Position numbers and translations under genes: made by a program
Part shown: positions 30,475 through 41,452 of the stretch, piece by piece
Layout of the letters: every line of letters begins with the position of its first letter
Numbering within the stretch: the stretch's first letter is position 1
Source of the DNA: Ottowia beijingensis
GTDB taxonomy: Bacteria; Pseudomonadota; Gammaproteobacteria; Burkholderiales; Burkholderiaceae_C
Assembly (NCBI RefSeq): GCF_013423955.1
Contig: NZ_JACCKX010000001.1
Location: forward strand, 1,798,001 to 1,862,000
Length of the DNA stretch: 64,000 nucleotides
Direction: 5' to 3'
Notes under the pieces: generated by a model
The model's input: the letters and a program-made list of their open reading frames with translations, nothing else
Database searches by the model: none
Told to the model about the DNA's origin: nothing

Positions 30475-32305
30475 TTAGGCCAACTCGCCGGCATCATCAG
30501 CGTCGTCCACCTCTTCAGAGTCGGACGGCAGTACGATGAGGTGCTCCTCTTCGCCTTCGGCTTGCTCAGCCTGAGCCTTCGCCTCGCGCTCCGCTTCAAT
30601 CGCTGCAAGCATCTGAGTCACCAGCGGCTCTAACGCTGCAACGCCGTCCTTGTACTCCTCAGTCCTTAGTAGCTGCCGCTTGCGCACGAAGGGGATGACC
30701 TTACATCCCTCGGGCGGAGTCCAACCCTGCGGGACCGATTCATTGGCCACGAACACTTGATGCGACGGTGCGTGCGTGTAGATAGTGTCGAGCAGCTTGG
30801 CGGTGTTCGCGTCGTCCAAACCCTGCTGTCGAGGAGTGTCGACCATGAACGGGAAGGCGGGCCCATTGCCGTAGCGCCGGTTCAAGGCTAGCAGCGCCAT
30901 GTGCATAGCCAAGTAGATGCGAGGGCTGGAGCTGCCCGAAGCCTTCGCCCCCGGGCGCGCGCCAATCTTCACGGGGCCAATCTCAGCTTTGGAGATGCCA
31001 AGTCGGTCGGCGTAGGCGTTCAACTCGTCTTTGAACTCATTGCGGACTTGCTTCTCGCGCCCCTTCTCTGTGAGCCCCGCAAGCTCTGCTTGGAGCGCGT
31101 CTCGCTCTACCTTGAACTCGTCAATCTGTGCGGACAGATCCCGCTTAGTGCGGTCGTAGGCTTGCTCGAGCGTGGTTCGGCTCTTCGCAGCAATGATGTC
31201 ACCAACTGTCGTACCTTCCTCTCACGCGCCATCAACACGCGCAGCTCATTCAGGCTCGAGGAGACAGCCTGGAGCTTGGCGCGCAGATCCTGCTCTCGGT
31301 TTTGAACAGATGCAAGCTGACTGCGCACAGAGATGACCAACTGGTGAGCATCTTCCGCGTCGGTCGCGAGCTCCACTTTGGCTCGAAAAGAACTGTCGTG
31401 CACCTGCCCGCAGGTGGGGCAGGTAAGCTGACCTTCGTCGGGGATCTTCGACAGGTACGCCAGGTCTCCCACCAAGTCTTCCTCGGCGCGCATCACCATC
31501 TGCAGCTCGGCGACCTTGATTTGTCGGTCCTCGACCGCTTCGACCAGTGCAGAACGGATTTCGTCTTCTTCCTTAGACAGGGCGGCAGCGCGGTCTGCGA
31601 GCTCCCTCAGCTCGTTGGCGAAAACATGTTCGTCGAGCGTCGCCCTGGACTCGGGCAGCATTGCGCTGACCTGCTCGAAAGCCTTGGATTGCAGGCGCGC
31701 CTGTATCTTGGCTTCGCGAAGCTTGTAGTCGATTTCGTCTCGACGCAGCTGGGCGAGGAAGTAGCGTTGCGGGCGCAGCCCGGTAAACGCTTCGAAGACA
31801 ATGGGCTCCCAGCGGAGAAACTTCCCAAGGCCAGAGAACGCGGCCCACCTCCGGCTCCAGCCACCCTCTTGGTCGATGTAAAAGGGCAGTATGGCGTACT
31901 CGGGCCCTGCAAGTCCGAACAGGCCTTTGCTGGCGCTGTAGCTTCAGAGGGAAGTCGAAAAGTTCGACAAAAACTTCGTCCAGACCTTGGCGCTCTCGGT
32001 TCCAATGACGAGCTTGCCGTCGGCGTCGAATGCCGCGCGTTGGTGCCGCCCCGAGCGCAGGAAGATGTACTTCTTGCTCCCGATAGACAGCTCAGTAGCT
32101 GCTGTAATGTTCGAGTCCCATGAGCCGGCGTTGCGCGCGGCGGGCTCACATCCAAGCGTCCAGACCATATGCTTGAGGACGCGCGACTTCCCAGTCTCGT
32201 TAATCCCCGCTAGCAGGTTCTTGGTCGGGCTGAAGGTCTCCTTCGAGCGCTCGCGTCCCTTTCGGACACGAGCCAGAGCGCGTGAAAGGTGACGATCGCT
32301 CTCAT
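30475..32305 (-). CDS. lmuB: LmuB-like SMC/Rad50-type ATPase (Lamassu), multiply frameshifted
   Basis: Read across frames, this is an SMC-like protein of about 610 aa. The N-terminus has Walker A LLAGINETGKSRVLKHMVW, then a segment reading PFYIDQEGGWSRRW once a T run at about 31876 is repaired. A helical middle carries a zinc-hook motif, LTCPTCGQVHDSSF. The C-terminus has the signature and Walker B, SGSSSPRIYLAMHMALLALN and FPFMVDTPRQQGLD, followed by an acidic tail. Frames break near 32260, 31940, 31876 and 31200. The start is placed at the ATG at 32305 because it overlaps the lmuA stop (ATGA) and reads MRAIVTFHAL. In Lamassu the SMC protein senses DNA and unleashes the LmuA effector. Confidence 0.7.
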
Positions 32306-33591
32306 TTCGCGTTCTCAGGTTGCGAATCAGCCGGAACAGGTGGTAGATGTTTGGTTGGGTTTGCATCTTCGTAAATCATCGCCATGAGGCAGTAGAGGTA
32401 TTCGCGCTTGAATAATCCAAAGTCAGGGGGCGACAGTTTCTCCAGGTCGCGGTACCAGGTTTCGAACATATCCGTGAGACGGACGACGTCTGCGTACTCG
32501 CCCTTGGCCGTGTAGACATCCTTCAGCCGGGAGGCAAGCATGGGCGTTGAGGTCGTGCGATCCGATATCTGAACGCAGGCTCGTGCCATCTCCCGGCGCA
32601 TCTGGCGAACGACCGCTGGAGGTGCCAGCTCAGCATTGAACCGGTTGATAACCGACTGCACATGGTCGGACGTGGGGATTGCCTTGTCGTTCGCCGCGGC
32701 GAGGTACTCCGTGACGTCAGCCCGTGTGACGGCTCTCGCGAGCAGCTCGGGGAAGTTTTTCGCGTGACGCGTGCTCGCGGCGCGCAGGTTGACATATGAT
32801 GCGACGATCAACACCGCCAGGAGCGTGGCCTTCCCGCTGAGCTCAAGCCCCGTCGCCAGCTGCATTTCAGCGCATTCGCCTGCCACGAATTTGTGCGGGT
32901 CAACTACAGGGCAGTCAGTAACAAGGAGTTCGAAGTCGTCGAGGTCGATTGCCTCTTCGGCCGGAACATCTAGCTGCGCGCGGAGCTTTGCTTCGATATC
33001 TTTCTTGGCAGCGTCCGGCAGCGCGCTCAGGGCCACGCTGCTGACCATCACCGTTCCGCCTGCGGCCCTAGGGATTTCGAAGGATGCGTCAGACGCAAAG
33101 ACGAGTTCCACCTTTGTCAAGTCCGAGAACCGGCGGCGATGGACGTACAGCTTCGCAAGAATCGACGGTTTCGCCTGTTTTGGCTTGGATTTCTTGCCCG
33201 CTTTGCCCTTGCCTGCGGCGAGCGCGGCGGCTGCGTCAGTTTGGCCGCCAGCGCTAGGGTCGTTCGCAGCCTCGTCTTCTGGCTTCTCTACCGCCAGCAA
33301 GCTCCGTAGCGTCCACCTGAAGGACGATTCGTTCTTCTTAAGCTGGACGAACCGCACCGTCGTCGGATCGGTAGAGGAGTTCAGAAGAGCAATGTCCTGC
33401 TGCCACTCAAGGACGACGGCGTAGTCGCCCGGCTTCCGGTGCGCGCGCATTGCCTCCAGGACCGCGAGCCATACCTGAAAGCTGAAGCCCTTGATGGCAT
33501 GCCGGCCGCCGGTCTCGTCACCCTCGAAGTCATGGAAAAGATCCGTTAGAACCTTCTGCAGCGGTGGTTCCGGCAACGTATTTGCAGTCAT
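32302..33591 (-). CDS. lmuA: LmuA-like DUF4297 (Cap4-type) nuclease effector (Lamassu)
   Basis: The N-terminal third looks like the DUF4297 endonuclease domain: GGRHAIKGFSFQVWLAVLEA, YAVVLEWQQDIALL and VRFVQLKKNES, giving the E and QxK residues of a PD-(D/E)xK fold. A Lys-rich linker (KAGKKSKPKQAKP) and a helical region follow, to 429 aa. The frame is intact. The ATG at 33591 starts MTANTLPEPPLQKVLTDLF; the frame upstream looks non-coding. The stop overlaps the SMC-like gene. The DUF4297 plus SMC pair matches the two-gene Lamassu layout. Other DUF4297 systems exist (for example with HerA ATPases), but the partner here is SMC-like. Confidence 0.72.
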   Translation of the reverse strand: MTANTLPEPPLQKVLTDLFHDFEGDETGGRHAIKGFSFQVWLAVLEAMRAHRKPGDYAVVLEWQQDIALLNSSTDPTTVRFVQLKKNESSFRWTLRSLLAVEKPEDEAANDPSAGGQTDAAAALAAGKGKAGKKSKPKQAKPSILAKLYVHRRRFSDLTKVELVFASDASFEIPRAAGGTVMVSSVALSALPDAAKKDIEAKLRAQLDVPAEEAIDLDDFELLVTDCPVVDPHKFVAGECAEMQLATGLELSGKATLLAVLIVASYVNLRAASTRHAKNFPELLARAVTRADVTEYLAAANDKAIPTSDHVQSVINRFNAELAPPAVVRQMRREMARACVQISDRTTSTPMLASRLKDVYTAKGEYADVVRLTDMFETWYRDLEKLSPPDFGLFKREYLYCLMAMIYEDANPTKHLPPVPADSQPENAK

Positions 33592-33815
33592 CGAGTGTCT
33601 GGTGCGTGCCCAAAGCAACGGAAAGGCATTTGTCTCGAGAAGTCCGTACTGCATACGGTCATGGAGCCATGAAGGACCAACACATCCAAAAAGCTCGGCG
33701 TTTGGCCTCAATAGTGACGATTATTGCGCCAATTTTTTGCCCATGGGCTACGGGGCAGGCTGGCCACTGCGGACTGTGTCATCGCACATTGGCGAGCAAC
33801 CGCTGAGTGCGATAG

Positions 33816-36800
33816 CTACCACTGGTTGGCCCATGGTTGAACGGCCGCAATCAGCCTGATGCTGACATGTAGGCTGCCGTAGCAAGAACCACCCAGTGGC
33901 CTCTCTCCACTTGGAGCGTCGAGAAATCCTACCGTCCCTCCCCCACGCACCCACCGCCTGATCCGCCGCCCCCGCAACCCCTCATACAGCCCCGCCGGCC
34001 CCAGCAGAATACCTTTCATCCCGGCCCGCACCCGCTCCGACTCCAGCGCCTGCCGGCTCATGATCTGATGCGCCTCGAAGGCCTCGATGATGGCGTTCAT
34101 CAGCTCGGCATCGAAGTTCGGTGACGCCGCAAACTGCGCCTTGGTGTTGTTCCTGGCTTGCTCGGCCAGCACTTCGGATTCCATCAGCTTGCCGCGGATC
34201 ACGTTGTTGACGTAGACCAGCTTGTCCTCGTCGCTGAGCTCGCCCTCGAAGAGGTCGTTCACCCGCTCCAGGATTTCCGAGAGCAGGCGCTTTTCCTTGT
34301 CCTGCAACTGCCCACCGCCGGTCTCGGTCATGGGTTGCAGGCGGTATTCGCCTTCCGTTTCATTCAGCGCCAGATCGCGCCGGCCCTGGTCCTTCAGCTT
34401 GTGGTGGGTCAGCACCACCTTGGACAGATCGATCCCCTCGCGCTCGCGGCCAAAGTCCAGCAGCGGCAACAGGCGCTTGAAGAACAGGGCGCGCTTCTCT
34501 ACGGCGGTGTTGCCGTAGTCAAACAGCTGGCTCAGGAAGGCATAGACCCGCACATAGGTGCCCAGATCGCGCCGGAACAGCAAGAGCGCATCCAGCTCGT
34601 CCCGGGCCGCCTGGGCTTCGGGGCCCTCCGGCTTGGCCGATTGCAGCTTGTCCTGTGCGGCCCGGTAGCGCCTGAGCAGACGATCGGCCACCGGCTCGAT
34701 GGCCGCCACCAGCATGGCCTGGGTGGCCCTGGGGTTCAGCTCGGCGGCCACCACGCGCTCGACCTCGTGTTCGTCGTAATGCCCGCTGGCATCCAGCTTG
34801 GCCTTCAAATCCAGGATCAGATTCGGGTCGGTCACCCCGGCCAGTTCGGCGGTTTCGTAATAGGTCTTGAAGGCGGCCAGCACCTCGTCCGGGTCGTTGA
34901 CGAAGTCCAGCACATAGGTGGTGTCCTTCTGGCCGTGCGGGCCGTTGTAGGCGCGGTTCAGCCGGCTCAGGGTCTGCACCGCCTGGATGCCGGCCAAGCG
35001 CTTGTCCACGTACATGCCGCACAAAAGCGGTTGATCGAAGCCAGTCTGGAATTTGTTGGCCACCAGCAGAATCTGGAAGGCGGCGGTGTTGAAGGCCTCG
35101 CGAATGCCCTTGCCGTCCAGCCCAGGGTTCAGCTCGGCCGAGCGCTCGGACACCGGCTCGCCGGTGCTTTCATCGAGCACTTCGCCCGAAAAGGCCACCA
35201 GGGTGCCGATGGCGTAGCGGTGCTCCTGGATGTACTGGTCCATGGCGCGCTTCCAGCGCACCGCCTCCAACCGGCTGGCGGTGACCACCATGGCCTTGGC
35301 CTGGCCACCCAGCAGGGGCTGCACGTTGTCGATGAAGTGCTCGACGACGATAGCCACCTTCTGGCTGATGTTGTACGGGTGCAGGCGCACCCAGCGCATC
35401 AGGCCCTTGACGGCTGCGCTTTGCTCGACTTCCGTGTCGGTCCAGTCCTTGCCGTCGTGGGTCAGCTTGAAGGCCAGCCGGTACGGCGTGTAGTTCTTCA
35501 GCACATCGAGGATGAAGCCCTCCTCGATGGCCTGGCGCATGGAATAGACGTGGAAGGCTTGCGGCAGGTTGGTGGGGCCGGCCGGCTGGCCGGGGTCGGG
35601 GCGCCTGCCGAACAGCTCCAACGTCTTGGCCTTGGGCGTGGCGGTGAAGGCGATGTAGGTGATGCCGGCATCCGCTCCGGCGCGGGCGCTCATCTGTGCG
35701 GCCAGGATGTCTTCGTGGCTGACCTCGCCGCCGTCGGCCAGGTCCTTTGCTCCTCGGCGCTCAGCAGCTCCTTCAGCTTGGCGGCGGCCTCGCCGGTCTG
35801 GCTGGAATGGGCCTCGTCGGCAATCACCGCAAAGCGCTTGCCCTCGGTGGCGGCCAACTCGCGCACCTTCTCCAGGGCAAAGGGAAGGTCTGGATGGTGC
35901 AGACGATGATCTTCTTGCCGCCCGACAGCGCCTGGGCCAGTTGCTGGCTCTTGCTGGCATCGTCGCCGGTGATGGTCTCGACCACGCCGGTGGTGCGCTG
36001 GAAGTCGAAGATGGCGTCCTGCAGCTGGACATCGAGCACATTGCGGTCGCTCACCACCAACACGCTGGAGAACAGCTTGTGGTGCCCGGCGTCGTGCAGG
36101 TCGGACAGAAAGTGCGCCGTCCAGGCAATCGAGTTGGTCTTGCCCGAGCCCGCGCTGTGCTGGATCAGGTACTTGCCGCCCGGGCCGTCGGCCAGCACTG
36201 CCTGCACCAGGCGGCGGGTGGCGTCGAGCTGGTGGTAGCGCGGAAAGATGATGGCGCGGATGCGCTTCTTCTCATCGCGCAGGGTGACCAGGTAGCGCTC
36301 GATGATCTCCAGCCAGGAGTCGCGTTGCCAGACCTGCTCCCACAGGTAGTGGGTGCGGTGGCCGTCCGCATGCGGCGGATTGCCGGCGCCGCCACGGTCT
36401 CCCAGGTTGAAGGGCAGGAACTGGGTGGCCGGCCCCAGCAGGCGGGTGGCCATGTGCACGTCGCGGTTGCTGAGCGCAAAGTGCACCAGCGCGCCGCGCG
36501 GAAAGTCGAGCAGGGGCTCGGCGCTGGCCCTGCCCTTGGGGCGCGGCAGGCGGTCGAAGCGGTACTGGTCGATGGCCCGGTTCACGTCCTGGGTGAAGTC
36601 GGTCTTGATTTCGGCCGTGGCCACCGGGATGCCGTTCAGGCACAGCACCAGGTCGATGATGTCGTCATGGCTGGTGCGCACCTGGCGCAGCACGCGCAGG
36701 CGGTTGGCGGCGTAGCGCGCCTGCAGCTCGGGGTTCATGCCCAGCGCGGGGCGAAACTGCGCCATGCGCAGGGCGCGCGCAGGCCGAGCATGTCGAAGCC

Positions 36801-37079
36801 GTGGCGCAGCACATCCAGCGTGCCCTGGGTGTCGAGGGCCTTGCGCAGGCGGTCGAGCAGGATGGCTTCGGCTGCCGCGCCGTGGTTCTTGACCAGGGTT
36901 TCCCAGGCCTGGGGCTGGGTGGCTTGCAGCCAGGCGATGAGATCGGCGGGGTACAAGGCGCGCGGGGTGTCGTAGCTGCGCGCGTCGCCTTCGGTGCCGG
37001 GCTCGGAATACAGCCAGCCGTGGGCGGCGAGGTGAGTGCAGATGTCGGTTTCGAACGCAATTTCGTTGTGTACGGCCAT
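33816..37079 (-). CDS. hsdR: Type I restriction enzyme R subunit HsdR, frameshifted
   Basis: HsdR is the ATP-driven translocase and endonuclease of the type I complex. The N-terminus (MAVHNEIAFETDICTHLAAH) leads into the nuclease region PVATAEIKTDFTQDVNRAID (E-x-K). The motor shows Walker A YLIQHSAGSGKTNSIAW, SAT-like ITYIAFTATPKAKTLEL and FQTGFDQPLLCGMYVDKRL, then QTLSRLNRAYNG. The helical C-terminal region runs to the end. Frames change at about 36785 and 35880. The 3' end is uncertain: after GPAGLYEGLRG the frame runs into Gly/Arg-rich sequence to 33816, and the natural stop may be near 33950. It starts 18 bp after the unknown gene. Confidence 0.88.
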
Positions 37080-37097
37080 CGATCCTCCGTCCGGGGT

Positions 37098-37799
37098 TTA
37101 GTGCTCAGGCTTGTTTGCCGACTGATCAACCTCGATCAGATGCCAGGCACGGTTCGCAATCGTCAGACGACCGTCGAACACCGAAACATGTACCGATGCC
37201 CCGGCATAACGTTGGGGCAAGTGATCCAGATGAATCGCCGGAATCGCGAAACTCGCAGGCCACGGCGCACCGATTCCAGGCATGGCGATCACTTCAGAGC
37301 AGGCCTCGACCCGAAAAACCGCTCCATCAAAGGAGAAGATGGCGGGATCTGTCTCAGCAGCGGTCGCAGCCAATGGGCGCAATGCTTTGGCGGCCAGCTT
37401 GAACCAATCCTTTTCCACACAGCACTGAGGCCGCCTTTCGTATGCCTGCTGCCTGCGCACCCAGGGCAAGTGATCTTGCAGCAGCCGCCCTTCAAGCAAC
37501 CACCTCGGCGCTTCGCTGTCTGGAACGCAGGTGCCCACGCCATGGGCCAGCCACGCCAAGCCCTGCTCGAACGATTCAACGTCAACGGGCATCTCAAATT
37601 GAATCCGGGCTAGCGATCTCGCACTCTGCGCATGGCCATGAACCAAGAAACACGGTTCGAACCACTTGTTCATGACGCGGGCAGCGCTCAGCTCAAAGCC
37701 TTTAGCAGCGTAACGGTACGCAGGCTGCTCGTCCGTCATGGCTCCCCACTGCTCCTCAAACCCCAAGGGGAGCCACAAGCTCCTGACGTTGAAGCTCAT
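37098..37799 (-). CDS. Unknown 233-aa protein coupled between hsdS and hsdR
   Basis: I do not recognise this protein. It is soluble, with no signal peptide or membrane segment, starts [20 protein letters not shown] and has several Trp-rich patches (EAPRWLLEGRLLQDHLPWVR). Its ATG overlaps the hsdS stop by four bases (ATGA) and its stop is 18 bp before hsdR, so it is translated as part of the restriction operon. The frame is intact although its neighbours are broken. It could be a modulator of the R-M complex or a separate accessory gene. Confidence 0.72.
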   Translation of the reverse strand: MSFNVRSLWLPLGFEEQWGAMTDEQPAYRYAAKGFELSAARVMNKWFEPCFLVHGHAQSARSLARIQFEMPVDVESFEQGLAWLAHGVGTCVPDSEAPRWLLEGRLLQDHLPWVRRQQAYERRPQCCVEKDWFKLAAKALRPLAATAAETDPAIFSFDGAVFRVEACSEVIAMPGIGAPWPASFAIPAIHLDHLPQRYAGASVHVSVFDGRLTIANRAWHLIEVDQSANKPEH

Positions 37800-39062
37800 G
37801 GGCCTTCTCGAGCAAGCACATGCCCGCGCACGTCGATCTGGCCGGTGACGGCGGCGGAGATCAAGGCGGAACGACGCTCTTGGAGAAGGAGAACAGCTTC
37901 ACCTGCCATGTCTGCCAAGCGCTCGATTCGATCAACCTCCGTCCGAAGGTATTGCGCGATTGCTTGCTGCTCAGCCAGCGGAGGCACTAGCGCTTTGAAC
38001 TCGACTGCGTGGCTGATATTGAACTGCTCCTGAGCAGCGCCGTACTGAACCACCTCAACCTGATATCTCACTACTTTGCTGTTCATCAGATAGCAAAGCC
38101 AGTCCGAGTCGAAGTGGCCTTTTCTTATCAGCATGACGGAGGCGCAGTTGCCGCCTTCGCATTCAGGCGGCACGACCGCAGTCACGCCGGGTGCCCCCAC
38201 TCACTGTCAGCAAGTCCCCAGCTCGCAGATACGTCTTGGACTGCCGCGCGCTGTCGTCAACGGTGATGCGTCGAGCGTTCTCGTAATCAATGGTGCCCTC
38301 GCGGATGTCTCCACCGTAGATGAACGGTAGGCCTTCTTGAGAAACATAGTCCGACGGATTGATCACGATCCCAACCGTCATACTTGGCGTTAGGCGCTTG
38401 AGGGCGAGCACTCCCCAATGCGCCGGCACCTGCCCCAACCACTCCACCCCGAATCCTTCATCGGCACCGACGGATCAAGCCCCTTGGTGACGGCGTGCGA
38501 GATGAGGGCCTGGCGCTTTTCCTTCAGCAGCGCGATCAGCTTTTCCTGCTCGGCCACCAGCGCGTCGATCTTGGCGGTTTCGCGGTCGAGGAAGGTGGCG
38601 ATGGCCGACTGCTCCTCAGCTGCTGGCAGGGGTATTCGCAGGTTCCCAATAATCTCTACAGCCAGCCCCGGCTGGGCTGCGGCAACGGAGTACTGGCCAA
38701 GGTTCATCGCGCGAAGCAGCTCCCCAAGCCAGCGCACTTGGACAAATACATGCGGTGTCACAACGACAGCATGCTCAGATGCCCAAAACCTACCTTCCGC
38801 ATAATTGATGTTGCCGCAGAGCGCTCCTTGCCGCCCGATCAGCGCAAAGAGACCATCGTGTGTGAACGCATTGGTAAATCCGCGCAGGCCGTTCCCTCCA
38901 TACACGGGGTAGTTGCCAATTTCGTCTATCGAATCTGCAGTGATGGCATCACCGCTTCGCATGCTCACCAGTCGTTTCAGCGCGACGACATCCCAATGCG
39001 CCGGCACCTCCCCAGCCACTCCACCCCACTGTCCTTGTAGGCTGGGTACTTGGGAAGCTCAT
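37796..39062 (-). CDS. hsdS: Type I restriction specificity subunit HsdS, frameshifted
   Basis: HsdS sets the DNA recognition site. Two target-recognition domains are visible: the first around [20 protein letters not shown] to [20 protein letters not shown], followed by the central helix [20 protein letters not shown]. The second runs from [20 protein letters not shown] to [20 protein letters not shown], with a matching tail helix. At least three indels split it (about 39040, 38440 and 38200). The start at 39062 overlaps the hsdM stop (ATGA) and reads MSFP; with one base restored it would continue [20 protein letters not shown]. Confidence 0.86.
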
Positions 39063-40807
39063 GCCGACAGCCCCTTGATCATCTCCAGGATGCGGTCGGT
39101 GGTTGCTTTCAGGTCGTCATCGATCTCGGCCAGCGGCCGGGGCGGCTTGAAGACGTAGAAGTGCCGGTTGAACGGAATCTCGTAACCCACTCGGGTCTTG
39201 TCCGGGTCGATCCAGGCATCGGGCGCGTGCGGCAGCACCTCGCGCTCGAAGTATTCGGCCACGTCCTCCTTGTACGGCACGTTCTCGGTGTCGCGCAGCT
39301 TGCTGTCAGGCTGGGGCTTGCCTTTTTGCCTGCCACGCGTGCCCAGCACGATATTTCCGGCTTCGTCGCGCAGCGGCCGCTCCACGGTGATGCTGTGGTA
39401 GCCGAAGTCCTCGTTGTCGAAGATGCGGCTGATGGGCGTGCCGTCTTCGTCCCTGGCTTCCTGGAAGCTGCCAAAGAGCCGGGTGATGCGCTCGATGTGG
39501 GCGTCGGACAGCTCCTTGCGCTTGGAGCCCAGGCTCTTGCGCATCTTCTGCCACATGCCGCTGGCGTCGATCAATTGCACCTTGCCGCGCCGCTCGGCGG
39601 GTTTCTTGTTGGACAGAATCCAGACGTAGGTGGCGATGCCGGTGTTGTAGAACATGTCGGTGGGCAGGCCGACGATGGCTTCCAGCAGGTCGTTTTCCAG
39701 CACGTAGCGGCGAATCTCGCTCTCGCCCGAGCCGGCGCCGCCGGTGAACAGCGGCGAGCCGTTGAGCACGATGCCAAAGCGGCTGCCGCCTTCCTTGAGC
39801 GGGCGCATCTTGCTGATCAGGTGCAGCAGAAACAGCATGGAGCCGTCGGAGATGCGCGGCAGGCCGGGACCGAAGCGGCCGGCAAAGCCCTGGGTTTCGT
39901 GCTCGCGGCGGACTTCCTTCTCGACTTTCTTCCATTCCACGCCGAAGGGCGGGTTGGAGAGCATGTAGTCGAAGTGCTCGCCGTGGTGGCCGTCGTCGCT
40001 CAAGGTGTTGCCGAAGACGATGTTCTCCACCTTCTGGCCCTTGATCAGCATGTCGGCCTTGCAGATGGCGTAGGACTCGGGGTTGAGCTCCTGGCCGTAG
40101 ACGTTCAGGCTGGCGCGGGGGTTCAGCTCGGCCAGGTATTCGCCGGCCACGCTGAGCATGCCACCCGTTCCCGCCGTCGGGTCGTACAGGGTGCGCACCA
40201 CGCCGGGTTTGGACAGTGCATCGCTGTCTTCGACGAACAGCAGGTTCACCATCAGGCGGATGACCTCGCGCGGGGTGAAGTGCTCGCCGGCGGTTTCGTT
40301 GGAGAGTTCGGCGAACTTGCGGATCAGCTCCTCGAACACGGTGCCCATGTCGGCGTTGCTGACCCGGCTGGGGTGCAGGTCGATCTGGCAGAACTTCTCG
40401 GTGACCTGGTAGAGCAGGCCGGCCTTGGACAGGCGTTCGACCTGGGTCTGGAACTCGAAGCGCTCGAAGATGTCGCGCACTTCCGAAGAGAAGCCCTGGA
40501 TGTAGGTAAGCAGGTTTTGCTCGACGTTGCTCGGGTCGCCCAGCAGCTTCTTGAGATCGAGCGGGGATTGGTTGAAGAACGGCAGGCCGGTCTTGCGCTG
40601 CAGGAACGGGCCGGGGTTGACGCCCAGCTTTTGCTTGGCGGCCAGCTCGGCCAGCACGGCGTCCTTGGTGGGTTCGAGCACGCAGTCGAGACGGCGCAGC
40701 ACGGTGAACGGCAGGATGACCTTGCCGTAGTCGGACTGCTTGTAATCGCCGCGAAGCAGGTCGGCAACCGACCAGATGAAGGAGGACAGGGCTGCTTGGG
40801 TGGCCAT
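39059..40807 (-). CDS. hsdM: Type I modification methyltransferase HsdM
   Basis: HsdM (582 aa) is the N6-adenine methyltransferase subunit that pairs with HsdS. It has the HsdM N-terminal helical domain ([20 protein letters not shown]), SAM-binding motif I in [19 protein letters not shown] and catalytic motif IV in [16 protein letters not shown]. The frame is intact. The ATG at 40807 is chosen over the in-frame start at 40840 because [12 protein letters not shown] is the usual family N-terminus. It is the first gene of the minus-strand operon hsdM-hsdS-unknown-hsdR. Confidence 0.93.
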   Translation of the reverse strand: MATQAALSSFIWSVADLLRGDYKQSDYGKVILPFTVLRRLDCVLEPTKDAVLAELAAKQKLGVNPGPFLQRKTGLPFFNQSPLDLKKLLGDPSNVEQNLLTYIQGFSSEVRDIFERFEFQTQVERLSKAGLLYQVTEKFCQIDLHPSRVSNADMGTVFEELIRKFAELSNETAGEHFTPREVIRLMVNLLFVEDSDALSKPGVVRTLYDPTAGTGGMLSVAGEYLAELNPRASLNVYGQELNPESYAICKADMLIKGQKVENIVFGNTLSDDGHHGEHFDYMLSNPPFGVEWKKVEKEVRREHETQGFAGRFGPGLPRISDGSMLFLLHLISKMRPLKEGGSRFGIVLNGSPLFTGGAGSGESEIRRYVLENDLLEAIVGLPTDMFYNTGIATYVWILSNKKPAERRGKVQLIDASGMWQKMRKSLGSKRKELSDAHIERITRLFGSFQEARDEDGTPISRIFDNEDFGYHSITVERPLRDEAGNIVLGTRGRQKGKPQPDSKLRDTENVPYKEDVAEYFEREVLPHAPDAWIDPDKTRVGYEIPFNRHFYVFKPPRPLAEIDDDLKATTDRILEMIKGLSA

Positions 40808-41017
40808 GTGACGGAGTGTATCGGCGCAGCCCGCTGGCAAAGCCTGGCCGACAGCCCCATCTCGGCTGCCGTCTCAGTCTAGATTTTTCAGTCACATATT
40901 ACTGAGGTGAGCCTCCAAAGCTCACCACACCCTGACGACCTCAGCAGCCCGGCCATCCCCAGCGGATCGCCGGGCTGTCTGCCGTCAGGGTTTTCCATCT
41001 GACTGAAGGAATCTTGC

Positions 41018-41362
41018 ATGCACACCTGTCCCAACTGCCAATCCACCCGCGTTGTCGAACGCCACCTCGGGCGCGACACCGGCGGCGCCATCGGCTCCGT
41101 GGCCGGCGCTGCCAGCGGCATCGCTGCAGCCCTGCGCGGCGCCAGCGTGGGCGCCGAAGCCGGCACCACCGTCGGCTTCATCGCCGGCCCCGCCGGTGCC
41201 TCCGTGGGCGCCATCGCCGGCGCCTGCATCGGCGGCCTCATCGGCGGCGCCATCGGCCACGAATTCGGCCGCGAAGTCGGCAACACCATCGACACCCACT
41301 GGCTCGACAGCCACGCCTGCGTGGTCTGTGGCCACCACTTCAGTCCGCGGCTGGCTGTCTGA
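41018..41362 (+). CDS. Glycine-zipper protein with terminal CxxC motifs
   Basis: This 114-aa protein has a CxxC at each end (HTCPNCQSTRV and HACVVCGHHF) around a Gly/Ala-rich core with glycine-zipper repeats (ASVGAIAGACIGGLIGGAIG). The core could form membrane hairpins; the CxxC pairs could bind zinc. It leads a same-strand run with DUF932, YqaJ and RDF-like genes. Its function is unknown. Confidence 0.7.
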   Translation: MHTCPNCQSTRVVERHLGRDTGGAIGSVAGAASGIAAALRGASVGAEAGTTVGFIAGPAGASVGAIAGACIGGLIGGAIGHEFGREVGNTIDTHWLDSHACVVCGHHFSPRLAV

Positions 41363-41407
41363 GCTGTCGATCCAGCTGTCCCTTTCTCTTTGATCTTGTT
41401 TTGCGTG

Positions 41408-41427
41408 GGCCCCTCGGGGCCTTTTTT
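41408..41427 (+). terminator. Rho-independent terminator-like hairpin
   Basis: GGCCCC-TC-GGGGCC is followed directly by six T residues. It lies between the glycine-zipper gene and the DUF932 gene, so it may end or attenuate the first transcript. Confidence 0.65.
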
Positions 41428-41452
41428 CATGTCTGTTTGAAGGAGCATTCCC

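Noticed and set aside
33816-36041. Open frames on the plus strand opposite the R-M genes (for example 34158-35909, 39050-40882)
   Set aside because: They are long because of high GC and the lack of stops opposite coding DNA; their sequences are Val/Gly/His-rich with no domain.
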